Positions 1 through 8,276 of a DNA stretch of 29,395 nucleotides are shown in pieces. Below the pieces are notes generated by a model. It worked only from the letters and a program-made list of their open reading frames with translations, was not told the origin of the DNA and searched no databases. Every line of letters begins with the position of its first letter. The first letter of the stretch is position 1. Made by a program: the position numbers and the translations under genes. The stretch is from Coemansia sp. RSA 1804 (lineage: Eukaryota > Kickxellomycota > Kickxellomycetes > Kickxellales > Kickxellaceae), in the NCBI GenBank assembly GCA_027578815.1, contig JANBTH010000163.1, forward strand, positions 1 through 29,395. Reading direction: 5' to 3'.

Positions 1-326
1 ACCCATTGTCTTGTATTTCATAAACTCGTCAAGAATGCACTTTTTCAGCTTTGGTCTGCCGTTTTGGAAAATGCGGTGTTTAAGCGGCGACCAAATCGGT
101 CCTTGATTGTGCTTTTGTCCCTGATTTCTTTTCTCCACATCAAGAAATAGCCTTTTGCGCGCTCTTTTTTTCTTTTTACTTTAAAACAGACAGCAATCCT
201 TTTTGTTTACTCTTTATCTGATTCTCTCCCTCTTAGTCCTTCTCTATCACAGTGCGTCCTTTTTCCTTTTCTTTTTTATCTCTCTTCTTCTAAACTTGCT
301 TACATTTACGAAAGAACAAATAGAAA
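1..326. other. Gene-free left edge and MPDU1 promoter
   Basis: No supportable gene lies here. From about 165 to 300 the plus strand is strongly pyrimidine-rich (runs of T and CT), a common look for fungal promoters and 5' leaders just ahead of a start codon, here that of MPDU1. On the minus strand one frame stays open from position 180 to the left edge, but it has no usable upstream start. Confidence 0.5.
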
Positions 327-1088
327 ATGACCTCTCCCTGGCTTCCAGACGTTTTACGTAGTCCGATTGTAATGCTAATTGGCGAGAGCTGCACAGAGAC
401 GCTCATCGACAACTTCAATCTGCTGGAGCCCGTATGTCTGCGCCGTGCGTTGTCCAAGGGACTTGGGCTTGGGATAGTTCTTGGCGGCTGCATCGTCAAG
501 CTACCCCAGCTGTTCAAGATTCTTAACGCGAAATCCGTGGCAGGCATCAGCTTGGCGTCGTATGTTCTCGAGGTGTTCGCCAACATCATTACGATTGCCT
601 ATAATTATCGCAAAGGATATCCGTTCACCACCTATGGCGAAGCTGTGTTTATTGGGATGCAGAACTACGTCATAACGCTGCTGATTCTTCTTTTCACCGG
701 GCGTGCAAACATTGGGCTTGCAACCGGGGCGCTTCTGCTCGTGTTCACATATTCGATGTTCAACTCTGACATTGTCGGTGGAGCATTGATGTCTGCGTTC
801 TACGGGATGACCATTCCTCTTGTTATCTTCTCGAGGATTCCGCAGATATACGAGATCCATAAGAACAAATATACCGGGCAGCTGTCTGCATTTGCCGTGT
901 TCAATTATCTTCTTGGAACGGCGGCTCGGTTGTTTACCACGCTTGTTGAGATCGACGATTCGCTGGTGCTTCTTGGCGCTGTTCTTTCACTTGCTGCTAA
1001 CGGTGTACTGGCTGCGCAGATGGTCTATTACTGGAACGCACCAGAACCCAAGGACAAACAGAGGTTGGAGTCAAAGAAAAAGAACTAA
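327..1088 (+). CDS. MPDU1: Mannose-P-dolichol utilization defect 1 homologue (PQ-loop membrane protein)
   Basis: This 253-residue multi-pass membrane protein matches the Mpdu1/Lec35 family along its whole length. The family is needed in the endoplasmic reticulum for use of dolichol-phosphate mannose and glucose in N-glycan, O-mannose and GPI synthesis; the exact transport or chaperone activity is not settled. Seen here: the hallmark run SKGLGLGIVLGG near residue 43, then the first PQ loop VKLPQLFKI (Pro60-Gln61), a segment ending in PFTTYGEAVFIG, a second PQ loop SRIPQIYEI, the TGQLSAFAVF motif and a C-terminal QMVYYWNA followed by a short Lys-rich tail. Length is close to the human protein (about 247 residues). 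The start is the first ATG, after a purine-rich AATAGAAA context. No intron is needed. Confidence 0.96.
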   Translation: MTSPWLPDVLRSPIVMLIGESCTETLIDNFNLLEPVCLRRALSKGLGLGIVLGGCIVKLPQLFKILNAKSVAGISLASYVLEVFANIITIAYNYRKGYPFTTYGEAVFIGMQNYVITLLILLFTGRANIGLATGALLLVFTYSMFNSDIVGGALMSAFYGMTIPLVIFSRIPQIYEIHKNKYTGQLSAFAVFNYLLGTAARLFTTLVEIDDSLVLLGAVLSLAANGVLAAQMVYYWNAPEPKDKQRLESKKKN

Positions 1089-1569
1089 CTCTCTCATGTA
1101 CCACCTTTATATGCAATTGGAAAGGCCATGTACAGTGGATGTGAGCTATGTTTTCAGCTGTTACTCGGGTTTTTTATCTCACTTTTTTGTGCTATTTATC
1201 AATGTAGCGAGAGGATGTTCGTATCTAACGTCTTTTTTAACTTTTTAATATTGTTTATTGTGAAGGATGCTGAAATGTAGGTTCGAGCTTCCTCTGTGGA
1301 TGAGCAGCAGAATGGACAGTCTTCATAATCCTGGAACCTCTCCCAGAAAGCCAAAGCAGGTGTAGAGAATTCCCGACTACGACCTACCCGCATCTACTCA
1401 TAACCTATGTAGATAAGACTGCTCTTGGCATATCATCGTTTAAAACAACATTACGCATACCTGCTTTTATTCTTAGATTCTATGAATGTATTCTACATCT
1501 TTCTTTTTCTTTTTCACATAGTATTATTGACAGAGGGGGAGAGAGAGATGATTCTGCAGCAAAGAAGAT
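1089..1569. other. Convergent intergenic region
   Basis: About 480 bp between the stop codons of MPDU1 and the minus-strand pacifastin-type gene. It should hold both 3' UTRs. Short open frames cross it, but they overlap one another and none has a recognisable domain or codon bias. Confidence 0.5.
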
Positions 1570-2001
1570 CTAATCCATCTGGTCCAGATGAACACACCCT
1601 TTCTTTGTGCACATGGAGTATCCGTTGCATTGGCACACACAATCGTTGCAGTCGATCTTGTACACAGCGCCAGAATGATCGGAGATACACTGCTTGTACG
1701 GCTGCGGGAACTCTGTACCGAACCTTGAAGCATTGCATCCTGGGATATTTAGAGTATTATTGCCAACATTTTCTAGACACCCATCTACGCTCAGCTCGAA
1801 CTTTTGCTTGCTGTAGCTGACAGCGCAGTTTGGGATGCTTTTAAACTCAGTTCCGCCATACAAGCGCAGACATTGGGCTACGTAGGTTGTGTTGTATCCG
1901 TGGCAGTCGTCGCCTGTGCTGCTAATGGTCTGTTGCTCGCCCTTGCTGATGCGCCATGATGCCAGTAGCAACAGTCCCTCAACCAGAGTGCTAATATGCA
2001 T
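1570..2001 (-). CDS. Small secreted cysteine-rich protein with a pacifastin-type inhibitor motif
   Basis: I start this 143-residue protein at the ATG at 2001 because a hydrophobic signal segment (EGLLLLASW) follows at once; an in-frame ATG at 2079 would put 26 residues before it. The mature part is Cys-rich. Residues 105-136 fit the pacifastin light-chain pattern of protease inhibitors: Cys105, 12 residues, then CNDCVC (118-123), a Gly at 127, Cys131-Thr132, three residues and Cys136. In that family the reactive bond lies just after the Cys-Thr pair, so Lys133-Lys134 would be P1-P1', which predicts a trypsin-type target; inhibition itself is inference. One extra cysteine (Cys125) falls inside the motif. 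The upstream part (residues 33-89) has five cysteines and NTT, NNT and NAS sequons and matches no family I recognise. Only about 210 bp separate it from the SHQ1 stop upstream. Confidence 0.75.
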   Translation of the reverse strand: MHISTLVEGLLLLASWRISKGEQQTISSTGDDCHGYNTTYVAQCLRLYGGTEFKSIPNCAVSYSKQKFELSVDGCLENVGNNTLNIPGCNASRFGTEFPQPYKQCISDHSGAVYKIDCNDCVCQCNGYSMCTKKGCVHLDQMD

Positions 2002-2210
2002 GGCTTCTATATACGGAATATTACAACGTTCAATGACGTTAAAGTAAAAGAAATAAAAGTGTAATAGACTTGAAAACAATAATTTCTAGTATATGAGAAA
2101 AGAAAAACACTTGAAGAATGTTGTTAACAAGAAAAAAAGATATACTCCTCATGTTTCGGCGTGTCTGGGTTACTGCTGATGTTACTGATATACTTTTGCT
2201 TTTTACTCTT

Positions 2211-3866
2211 TTACTTTTCATCAGTCCCAATGACTTGGATCAAAGGCTTTTTCTTGTTGGTGTTTTTGTTGCTGTGATCGTTCCTCCCAGTAACAGACAA
2301 TGAGGCAAACAGAGCTTCCGGGTCTGGATGCTCGGTGGCCTCAGATCCACTGGAATCCACTTCAGCACCCACAGGCGGCCGCCCATCTTCCTCGATGGAT
2401 TCCTCATCCTCGTCTTCGCTCTCAGAGGTCTGCAGCGCAAGGTCTTCGTACTCATCAAGCGGCCAATCGGTCTCGTCCTTGGCTATCTCAATGCCATGCA
2501 CCTGGTGCGCAAGCGACTGAAGCGCCTTTTCGCTAGCCCCCGTCTGCAGCCAAACACAGTAGTCGTCGATAAACAGCTTGCTATACACGTAGTACAGATC
2601 ATGGTGATCAAAAAGCCCTTTGATCACCAGCATAGCCTTAAGAACCGCACGCTTCCCAAGCTTAAGAATAACATACACGTCCTCCAGGGATCTCTCGCAA
2701 AGCTCCCAGTTGCGGTAGAGAGGGTACGCCAGCCCGCGTCTAAAACACGCGATGACGACGTCTCGTAGCGATGCGAATTGGTCTAGGTTGGAAAATAGCG
2801 ATGAGACGGCCCCGATCGCCCATGCTGACTCTACTGTGTGCTCACCCATGTTGATGCGGTAGTCGAGGGAGTATGCAAATAGGATGTCGATGAGGCCGAG
2901 ATACACGGTTTGTTTTTGCGAAATCAGGTACGTTCTGCGCGGAAGGTCCAGCATAGTCTTGCGCTCGTCGTCAGTGAACTCATCCCAGGCAGCATCGGAC
3001 GTCCTGGTTGCATCCCCTTCTTTTGCATCTGTTGCGACATTCTGTTGGACGCTGCGCGTGAGTTTTGCAGCAGACGAGTCATCATCGGGGTTCACTTTTT
3101 GTTTTCGCAACCGCTGGATCCGCTTCAGTGTATGGTGGTTGGGGGTGTTGAACTGGATCAACGGCACAATATCGTCGTCGTACAGGTAGTTCTCAACGTA
3201 ATAGTCCTCGTCAAACTTTGCATTCTCAGACGCAACCCTCGACAACCCGCGCTCCTCCAGGGACATGGACTCAGGGCTGGGAAGCTCGTTTACCTCGTTC
3301 GCTGTCTCGTGTACATGCGCAAGCATCCCACTGTACTGCTGGTTGAATCCATACTTCACACCGTTGATTAGTGAACCATCGGCATCCGTGTCGGTGTTTA
3401 CTGTTTGCGGGATTTCCCAGTCAAACTCCTCATCCATCAGCATCTCTGCACGCTCCTCGTCGCCCAGCTGCCCGCCACTGGTACCGATTTCCTCAATAGC
3501 CGGCCGCCTAGCACCACGACCACTGCTATCTCCAGCGCTGCCAATGTCGCCTGGCCCACGCTCTCGCTCACGACGAGTGGCAAGCAGCCCCGTAAGCAGA
3601 TCAAGGTTCTTAAAGTGCTCCCCGGGTGTCAGCTTACTCAAGGTAACGGATATATCGCCGGCCGCCGCATCAAACGACGCAGTGGCCGCTTCATCCTCAA
3701 CCACGCTGCCTGGAAACGTCAGTCGCAGGTAGTAGGGACTCGCAAAGAACGTGAATTGATCGTCGCTGACGTCGAATTCCAGCGACTGCGCACGCACGTG
3801 CGGCGCGTGGATGGTTATGTGTACGCTGGCATCGTCTTGGCGAACCGTGAACCGCGGGGTTATCAT
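2211..3866 (-). CDS. SHQ1: Shq1, H/ACA snoRNP assembly factor
   Basis: This 551-residue protein is the H/ACA ribonucleoprotein assembly chaperone. Shq1 binds the pseudouridine synthase Cbf5/dyskerin before it joins the particle, holding its RNA-binding surface. The start is set by the family's characteristic N-terminus MITPRF; an in-frame ATG 45 bp upstream is less likely. Residues 1 to about 95 form the CS (Hsp20-like) domain, with PYYLRLTFPG typical of it. After an acidic, Ser/Gly-rich linker comes the helical Shq1-specific domain, seen in RRTYLISQKQTVYLGLIDIL, the SLFSNLDQFASL segment, and RGLAYPLYRNWELCERSLED. The C-terminus is acidic and Ser-rich with a final Lys-rich patch. Transcribed divergently from eIF2B-alpha across a 279-bp gap. 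Confidence 0.96.
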   Translation of the reverse strand: MITPRFTVRQDDASVHITIHAPHVRAQSLEFDVSDDQFTFFASPYYLRLTFPGSVVEDEAATASFDAAAGDISVTLSKLTPGEHFKNLDLLTGLLATRRERERGPGDIGSAGDSSGRGARRPAIEEIGTSGGQLGDEERAEMLMDEEFDWEIPQTVNTDTDADGSLINGVKYGFNQQYSGMLAHVHETANEVNELPSPESMSLEERGLSRVASENAKFDEDYYVENYLYDDDIVPLIQFNTPNHHTLKRIQRLRKQKVNPDDDSSAAKLTRSVQQNVATDAKEGDATRTSDAAWDEFTDDERKTMLDLPRRTYLISQKQTVYLGLIDILFAYSLDYRINMGEHTVESAWAIGAVSSLFSNLDQFASLRDVVIACFRRGLAYPLYRNWELCERSLEDVYVILKLGKRAVLKAMLVIKGLFDHHDLYYVYSKLFIDDYCVWLQTGASEKALQSLAHQVHGIEIAKDETDWPLDEYEDLALQTSESEDEDEESIEEDGRPPVGAEVDSSGSEATEHPDPEALFASLSVTGRNDHSNKNTNKKKPLIQVIGTDEK

Positions 3867-4145
3867 CCCGCAAATAAAGAAAAAGCGAAGAGGGGGAGAG
3901 ACTATAAACAAGCCTGAGGAGCTAACGGATCCAAGTAAAGCAGGTCGTGTTGATGTAAATGTTCAAAGTATATCAACACCTTGGATAGTCCGTGCTAGTC
4001 TAACGCAGGCCAGTCCAGAGTATGGGGCGATTCATGTGCTGATGGATTTTTCATTTGATTTGCAAGAACGCAAGTGGTTTGTATGTCTTTCTTGTCTCCT
4101 CCGCACTCTTTGTAAAAAAATACTCACCCCTTGTTGAATTATAAA
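3867..4145. promoter_or_regulatory. Divergent promoter SHQ1 / eIF2B-alpha
   Basis: A 279-bp gap separates two divergent start codons and must carry both promoters and 5' leaders. No single strong motif stands out; there is pyrimidine-rich sequence (TTTCTTGTCTCCTCC) and an A-run just ahead of the eIF2B-alpha start. Confidence 0.45.
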
Positions 4146-5081
4146 ATGGCAAGCACATTTGATATTGTGCAGCACTACAACAGCCTCATGAGGGGCGACA
4201 CCAGCATCTCAGCGCCGGTAGCTGCAGTCGGGAGTCTGGTAAAATTAATTGAGAAGCAGCGCGCCACGACGATGCTGGAGTTCACAATGATCGTGCGCAC
4301 GGCGTGCGAGGAACTAAAAAAGGCAACGAACAATTCGATTTCGCTATCGGCCGGGTGCGATGTGTTCATCCAGCAGCTGGCAAGAACATCGCATGCGCAG
4401 AGCGTGGACGAGTGTCGTGAGATGCTAATTAAGGCGGGGAGCGAGTTCGTGCAGGGAGCTGGCAAGTGCCGTGACAATGTGGCGGAGTTCGGCAGTCCCT
4501 TTGTGCGCGACGACCAGACGGTTCTGATCCACTCGTACTCGCGCGTGCTGATGGGGCTTCTGCGTCGTGCTGTTGGACAGAACAAGAGGTTCCGCGTGTA
4601 CGTGACCGAGTCCCGACCCGACCAGAGCGGCCTGCGCGCTGCTGCGGAGCTCCAGGAGCTCGGGGTGCCGTGTGAGGTGGTTCTGGACGCTGCTGTCGGG
4701 TACATTATGGCCAAGGTCGATATGGTGCTTGTTGGTGCCGAGGGCGTTGTGGAGAGCGGTGGGCTGATCAACAAGATCGGCACGTACCAGATTGCCATCC
4801 TTGCAAAGGCCGCTAAAAAGCCACTCTACGCTCTTGCGGAGAGCTTCAAGTTTGTCCGCCTGTACCCGTTGAGCCAGTACGATCTCCCGACATACAGGAG
4901 CGACTTGCTGGCGTTCAAGGACAAGCCAAAGGATGCAACCGACTGGCAGGCAGAGCTTCTGAAAAACAACCCAGTCCTCGATTACACCCCGCCAGAGTAC
5001 ATCACGCTGCTCTTCACCGATCTGGGCGTCATGACTCCGTCGGGCGTTAGTGATGAGCTGATTAAATTCTACCTTGACTAA
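4146..5081 (+). CDS. GCN3: Translation initiation factor eIF2B subunit alpha
   Basis: This 311-residue protein is the alpha regulatory subunit of eIF2B, the guanine nucleotide exchange factor for eIF2. In the family, alpha, beta and delta form the core that senses phosphorylated eIF2 and so restrains translation under stress. Seen here: an N-terminal helical domain (MASTFDIVQHYNSLM) and a C-terminal Rossmann-like domain with VYVTESRPDQSGLRAAAEL, the VLVGAEGVVESGG segment, and the signature NKIGTYQIAILAKAAKKPLY followed by ALAESFKF. Length matches the yeast protein (about 305). The start at 4146 is preferred to the in-frame ATG 15 bp upstream because the family N-terminus begins there and its context is A-rich. 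Converges with the FIST-like gene. Confidence 0.97.
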   Translation: MASTFDIVQHYNSLMRGDTSISAPVAAVGSLVKLIEKQRATTMLEFTMIVRTACEELKKATNNSISLSAGCDVFIQQLARTSHAQSVDECREMLIKAGSEFVQGAGKCRDNVAEFGSPFVRDDQTVLIHSYSRVLMGLLRRAVGQNKRFRVYVTESRPDQSGLRAAAELQELGVPCEVVLDAAVGYIMAKVDMVLVGAEGVVESGGLINKIGTYQIAILAKAAKKPLYALAESFKFVRLYPLSQYDLPTYRSDLLAFKDKPKDATDWQAELLKNNPVLDYTPPEYITLLFTDLGVMTPSGVSDELIKFYLD

Positions 5082-5234
5082 ATAGACCGCCGCTGGGAGC
5101 TCCGACATAGGGATCTGGTTTTCTTTTCTTTTGTGTTGATATAAATGTTGAACCCGTCCTTATTTCCGTTGTCTCAATGGAGCCATTGCACAGACCCTGC
5201 CCAGATTGGCTTGCATTGGGCTGGAGGTCGGTAT

Positions 5235-6800
5235 TCACTCCAGCCCCAGAATGGCCACGCTGCCAGGAACTGGGCATTCCGCCGAACCCGAAAGAACCGA
5301 GCTGTTGCCGTGGCCACGTGATGCTGTAGCAGCAGACGGCAGCGACGGTCCGCCGTAAACAAACCCGCCCTCCGTCACTCCGCCAAAGACGGCAGCCGAC
5401 GCATTCCCTAGTTGGAGTTCGCGGGACCGGGCAGCGTCGCCGTAGAAATCGGCAGCTCCAAACATAACCAGCAAGGCGCTGGACGGGTCGGCAGCATCGC
5501 TGATGTCGAGGACACGCCGAGAGTCGTTGCCATCCCTCACCATGAATTGGACAAACTGGCCGGGAGACAGGTCTCTAAGCGTATCGAGCGCCAGTCCGCC
5601 TTTGGCCGGGTCGCCACCAGTGACCTCGAATACCGCTGCCGCTGCCGCCGACTCTCGCGCCTGTGTGGCAGCACCGTCGCTCACGCAACTCGGTGCCGTG
5701 ATCTTTGCAAACAGCCTGGCGTCCTTTTCCCCGGCTTTCGCTGGAAACCCCATGCGTTGTCGCCGGACGCTGGCAATAAGCGAGTGCGCAGCATCTCCGC
5801 TCTCCAGTTCCAGAACCACGTTTCCCTTGCATCTGACAATCCGGAGCGCATCGCTTATTGGAACCAGGCTGCTGTGCAATACCTCCGGCCCCCTCTTGGG
5901 TGTCCTGCAGGCAGTGTACTCCTCCTTTGTCCTTGCAAATGCCAGTCCTACCATTCCAGAGTCGTGGACACATGGGCTGTTGCTGCTGTTTCCGGCAAGA
6001 AGCGTGTATTCCCGACCATTGAGAAACGGAGTTCGCGACCCAACAATCCCGATCTTTGTGGCCTGAGGAAACTGCGCGTCCAGGAGATCCAGAGCCTGCC
6101 GTGAATCCCGGTCGGCTGCAAACAGCACAAGATCCACAAGCGTCGGAGAAACAGCGGGTGCTGAAAGCTCGGGCGGAAGCACCATGTGGGACATTGCCTG
6201 AGTAACGCCAGAAACGCCCGCCACCCACCGCGTAGTAGCGGAGCTGTCGCTCTGCTGTCTGAACCGGTCGGTTACCTTGTTGTGCCATCTCCCTACCGCG
6301 ACTTCGCGCAGGCGCTGTCTCCCGTGCTGGTCGCCAATGTAGAACGGATACGATCTCAACTGCGGATCGTCCAAAGTGTTGCTGGGTCGGTGGTACAGCA
6401 CAGTCAGGCCGTTGCCCAGACACGGATCACCGCTGGTTTTGCCAGCTACTACTACTTGGTCAACAACAGCACCCGAAAAACAAACACCGCTGCTGCCCGC
6501 ACTGCCTGCCAGATGCTCACAAAGCGTAGAAGTGAGTCTGTCAATCTCTGCCGCTGGGTATGACTGCGAAATAAGAACAAAGCACGAGTCCCTTGCTTCT
6601 TCCTTCGACCTCAATGACGTTGGTGGCGGTGGACTCTCTTTTGCGGATGCAATTGATCTTCTGATGCGCTCTGCACACTGTAATGCCGCGGTATCCAGCG
6701 ACTCGTGGGACGACGATGCTGCTGTCCAGAGAAACCGCCGTCTGCCTACAAAAGGTGCAAGCCAACGAAGCACCCTGCCAGCTGGCTGCAGTCTGTTCAT
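5235..6800 (-). CDS. FIST-domain-like protein with probable mitochondrial presequence
   Basis: This 521-residue protein looks like a FIST-domain protein, a family of presumed small-ligand sensors also present in human FBXO22. Support is moderate: segment 73-120 (CFVLISQSYPAAEIDRL, then GVCFSGAVVDQVV) and segment 221-290 (LVDLVLFAAD, KIGIVGSRTPFLNGRE, HDSGMVGLAFA) have the alternating hydrophobic strands and Gly-rich turns of FIST_N, and the last 60 residues with AAVFGGVTEGGFVYGG and PGSVAILGLE resemble the end of FIST_C. The N-terminus from Met1 is rich in Arg with aromatic and hydrophobic residues and no acids (residues 1-30), fitting mitochondrial import. An in-frame ATG at 6860 would add 20 residues. 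Ligand and function are unknown. Confidence 0.72.
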   Translation of the reverse strand: MNRLQPAGRVLRWLAPFVGRRRFLWTAASSSHESLDTAALQCAERIRRSIASAKESPPPPTSLRSKEEARDSCFVLISQSYPAAEIDRLTSTLCEHLAGSAGSSGVCFSGAVVDQVVVAGKTSGDPCLGNGLTVLYHRPSNTLDDPQLRSYPFYIGDQHGRQRLREVAVGRWHNKVTDRFRQQSDSSATTRWVAGVSGVTQAMSHMVLPPELSAPAVSPTLVDLVLFAADRDSRQALDLLDAQFPQATKIGIVGSRTPFLNGREYTLLAGNSSNSPCVHDSGMVGLAFARTKEEYTACRTPKRGPEVLHSSLVPISDALRIVRCKGNVVLELESGDAAHSLIASVRRQRMGFPAKAGEKDARLFAKITAPSCVSDGAATQARESAAAAAVFEVTGGDPAKGGLALDTLRDLSPGQFVQFMVRDGNDSRRVLDISDAADPSSALLVMFGAADFYGDAARSRELQLGNASAAVFGGVTEGGFVYGGPSLPSAATASRGHGNSSVLSGSAECPVPGSVAILGLE

Positions 6801-7207
6801 CCGGTCTGTTCGCTTCAGTATATGCCGCACTAACAGGCCATTTATCAGCGCACACACCAAATTTGCCTAGATATAACAAGAATGACAGAATATCAATAAT
6901 AATAAAAAGACTTTGGTGCACAGCTGAAAAGAAGAAGAGAAAGAAAGATACGTCGCGGTTTTGAGCATGCGCTAGGTTGTGTTCGCCTTGATCAGATAAA
7001 AACTCTTCGGGATAGCAAAATCACCAAAGCTCCAAAGCTGATGTTGACGCAAGGCAAATTCTTTTTCTTTAGACTTTGTTCAAAGACTCCTCTACTGCTG
7101 GCCCGCCTGGCTTCCTTCCTTCCTTTCTTTTATGTCTCAGCGAAAGCAGCAACCTTTTCTAATTCAGCGATATTATCCTTATCGTAGTATTTCCCCTAAT
7201 AAAAACC
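6801..7207. promoter_or_regulatory. Divergent promoter FIST-like gene / NTMT1
   Basis: About 400 bp between two divergent start codons. The FIST-like side (to about 6960) is AT- and purine-rich, with GAAAAGAAGAAGAGAAAG. The NTMT1 side (7060-7130) has pyrimidine-rich tracts with repeated CTTCC/TTCCTT. I see no gene; the in-frame ATG at 6860 could extend the FIST-like gene into the region. Confidence 0.45.
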
Positions 7208-7909
7208 ATGGCCACAAATTCCTTCAAACCAACAAAGACATGGTACAAGGACGCAGACAAGTACTGGAAGGCGGTGCCGTCAAGCATGGACGGGATGCTC
7301 GGCGGACTGGAGATGGTGCACACGCCCGACATGCGTGGATCCAGCAGCTTTCTGGCCAGGCTGCGGTCGGATCCGGCGCTTCTTCAGCTCGGGACAGGAT
7401 ACGCATGCGACTGCGGCGCGGGGATCGGGCGTGTATCCAAGCACTTTCTGCTCAAGCACTTTGATAGGGTGGATCTTGTTGAGCAGAACGCGCAGTTTCT
7501 GGAGATGGCCGAAACAAAGTACTTGAAGGAGGAGAGAGACGGCGGTTCCGTTGGCACTATGTCTGCGGTCGGACTACAGGACTTTGATCCGCCTGCGGGG
7601 CGGTACGACACGATCTGGTGCCAGTGGGTTCTGAACCACCTGACGGACAACGATATGATTGCGTTTCTCGGGAGATGCACTCGTGGTCTGGCGCCTGGCG
7701 GGATCGTCTGCGTCAAGGAGAACGTCTCGACGCGAGGCTATGTTGTTGATAGAAGCGATAGCAGTGTGACGCGGGCTGCGTCGATCTTTGAGGGGCTTTT
7801 CAGGGCTGCTGGCATGAAGGTTGTTTGCACGCAGATTCAGACCGACTTTCCGCAGGGTCTTTTTGAGGTCGTGATGTGGGCCCTGATTCCAGAAGCAACA
7901 ACCACCTGA
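7208..7909 (+). CDS. TAE1: Protein N-terminal alpha-amine methyltransferase (NTMT1/Tae1)
   Basis: This 233-residue enzyme transfers methyl groups from S-adenosylmethionine to the alpha-amine of proteins whose N-terminus, after Met removal, reads X-Pro-Lys/Arg, including ribosomal proteins. It is a class I methyltransferase of the NTMT1/Tae1 family. Seen here: an N-terminal WYKDADKYWKAV segment, the SAM-binding loop DCGAGIGR at residues 68-75, the acidic end of strand 2 (VDLVEQN), the substrate-pocket stretch YDTIWCQWVLNHLTDNDM, and GGIVCVKENV before the final strands ending in QGLFEVVMWALIP. The start has a good context (ACCATGG). Length matches yeast Tae1 (about 232) and human NTMT1 (223). 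No intron is needed. Confidence 0.97.
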   Translation: MATNSFKPTKTWYKDADKYWKAVPSSMDGMLGGLEMVHTPDMRGSSSFLARLRSDPALLQLGTGYACDCGAGIGRVSKHFLLKHFDRVDLVEQNAQFLEMAETKYLKEERDGGSVGTMSAVGLQDFDPPAGRYDTIWCQWVLNHLTDNDMIAFLGRCTRGLAPGGIVCVKENVSTRGYVVDRSDSSVTRAASIFEGLFRAAGMKVVCTQIQTDFPQGLFEVVMWALIPEATTT

Positions 7910-8276
7910 CCTTTTGGTGCGTCTGTGCTTTCGTTTTTATCTGCAAGTCAGAATAGTCAAGCAAATAATAATAAATGTTCATGTGTACAGGAAGCGTCGA
8001 GGGACCGACTGGTCTGAAACAGTGGCTAACAGTCTTTCAGGTGTGTGTGCTGCAGTGGTACACCATGGCCGCCCCCAAGTACAAGCTCCACAGTCTCCTA
8101 TGACCCAAGAAGAAACCGCTTGGCTAAAATGGATGAACATATTGGAGATCCTCCTTGTTTTTTTTTCGAATTCCAAGCCTTTTTCTCTTTTCTTCTTGTA
8201 ACCTCCACTTTAGCTCTTTTTTATTCCCCTCCCTCGTTTGATATTTATCTGCTAAGAATAAAGTGTACTTGTCGAA
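7910..8276. promoter_or_regulatory. NTMT1 3' region and coactosin promoter
   Basis: About 370 bp between the NTMT1 stop and the coactosin start. The last 120 bp are strongly pyrimidine-rich on the plus strand (TTTTTTTTTCG, CTTTTTCTCTTTTCTTCTTG), which fits a fungal core promoter and leader. I see no gene. Confidence 0.5.

Noticed and set aside
1..180. Minus-strand frame open to the left edge, with a plausible-looking basic peptide (GPIWSPLKHRIFQNGRPKLK)
   Set aside because: A stop lies at 181-183 and the first in-frame ATG is only at 19-21; no ATG or splice site upstream gives a sensible 5' exon before MPDU1. Sequence left of the window would decide.
1270..1290. GGTTCGAGCTTCC resembling a tRNA B box
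   Set aside because: It does not fit GGTTCGANNCC and no cloverleaf forms around it.
4175..4798. 207-codon minus-strand frame inside eIF2B-alpha
   Set aside because: A Ser/Thr/Pro-rich shadow of a conserved gene on the other strand, as are similar long frames opposite SHQ1, FIST-like, RPAP1 and chitinase.
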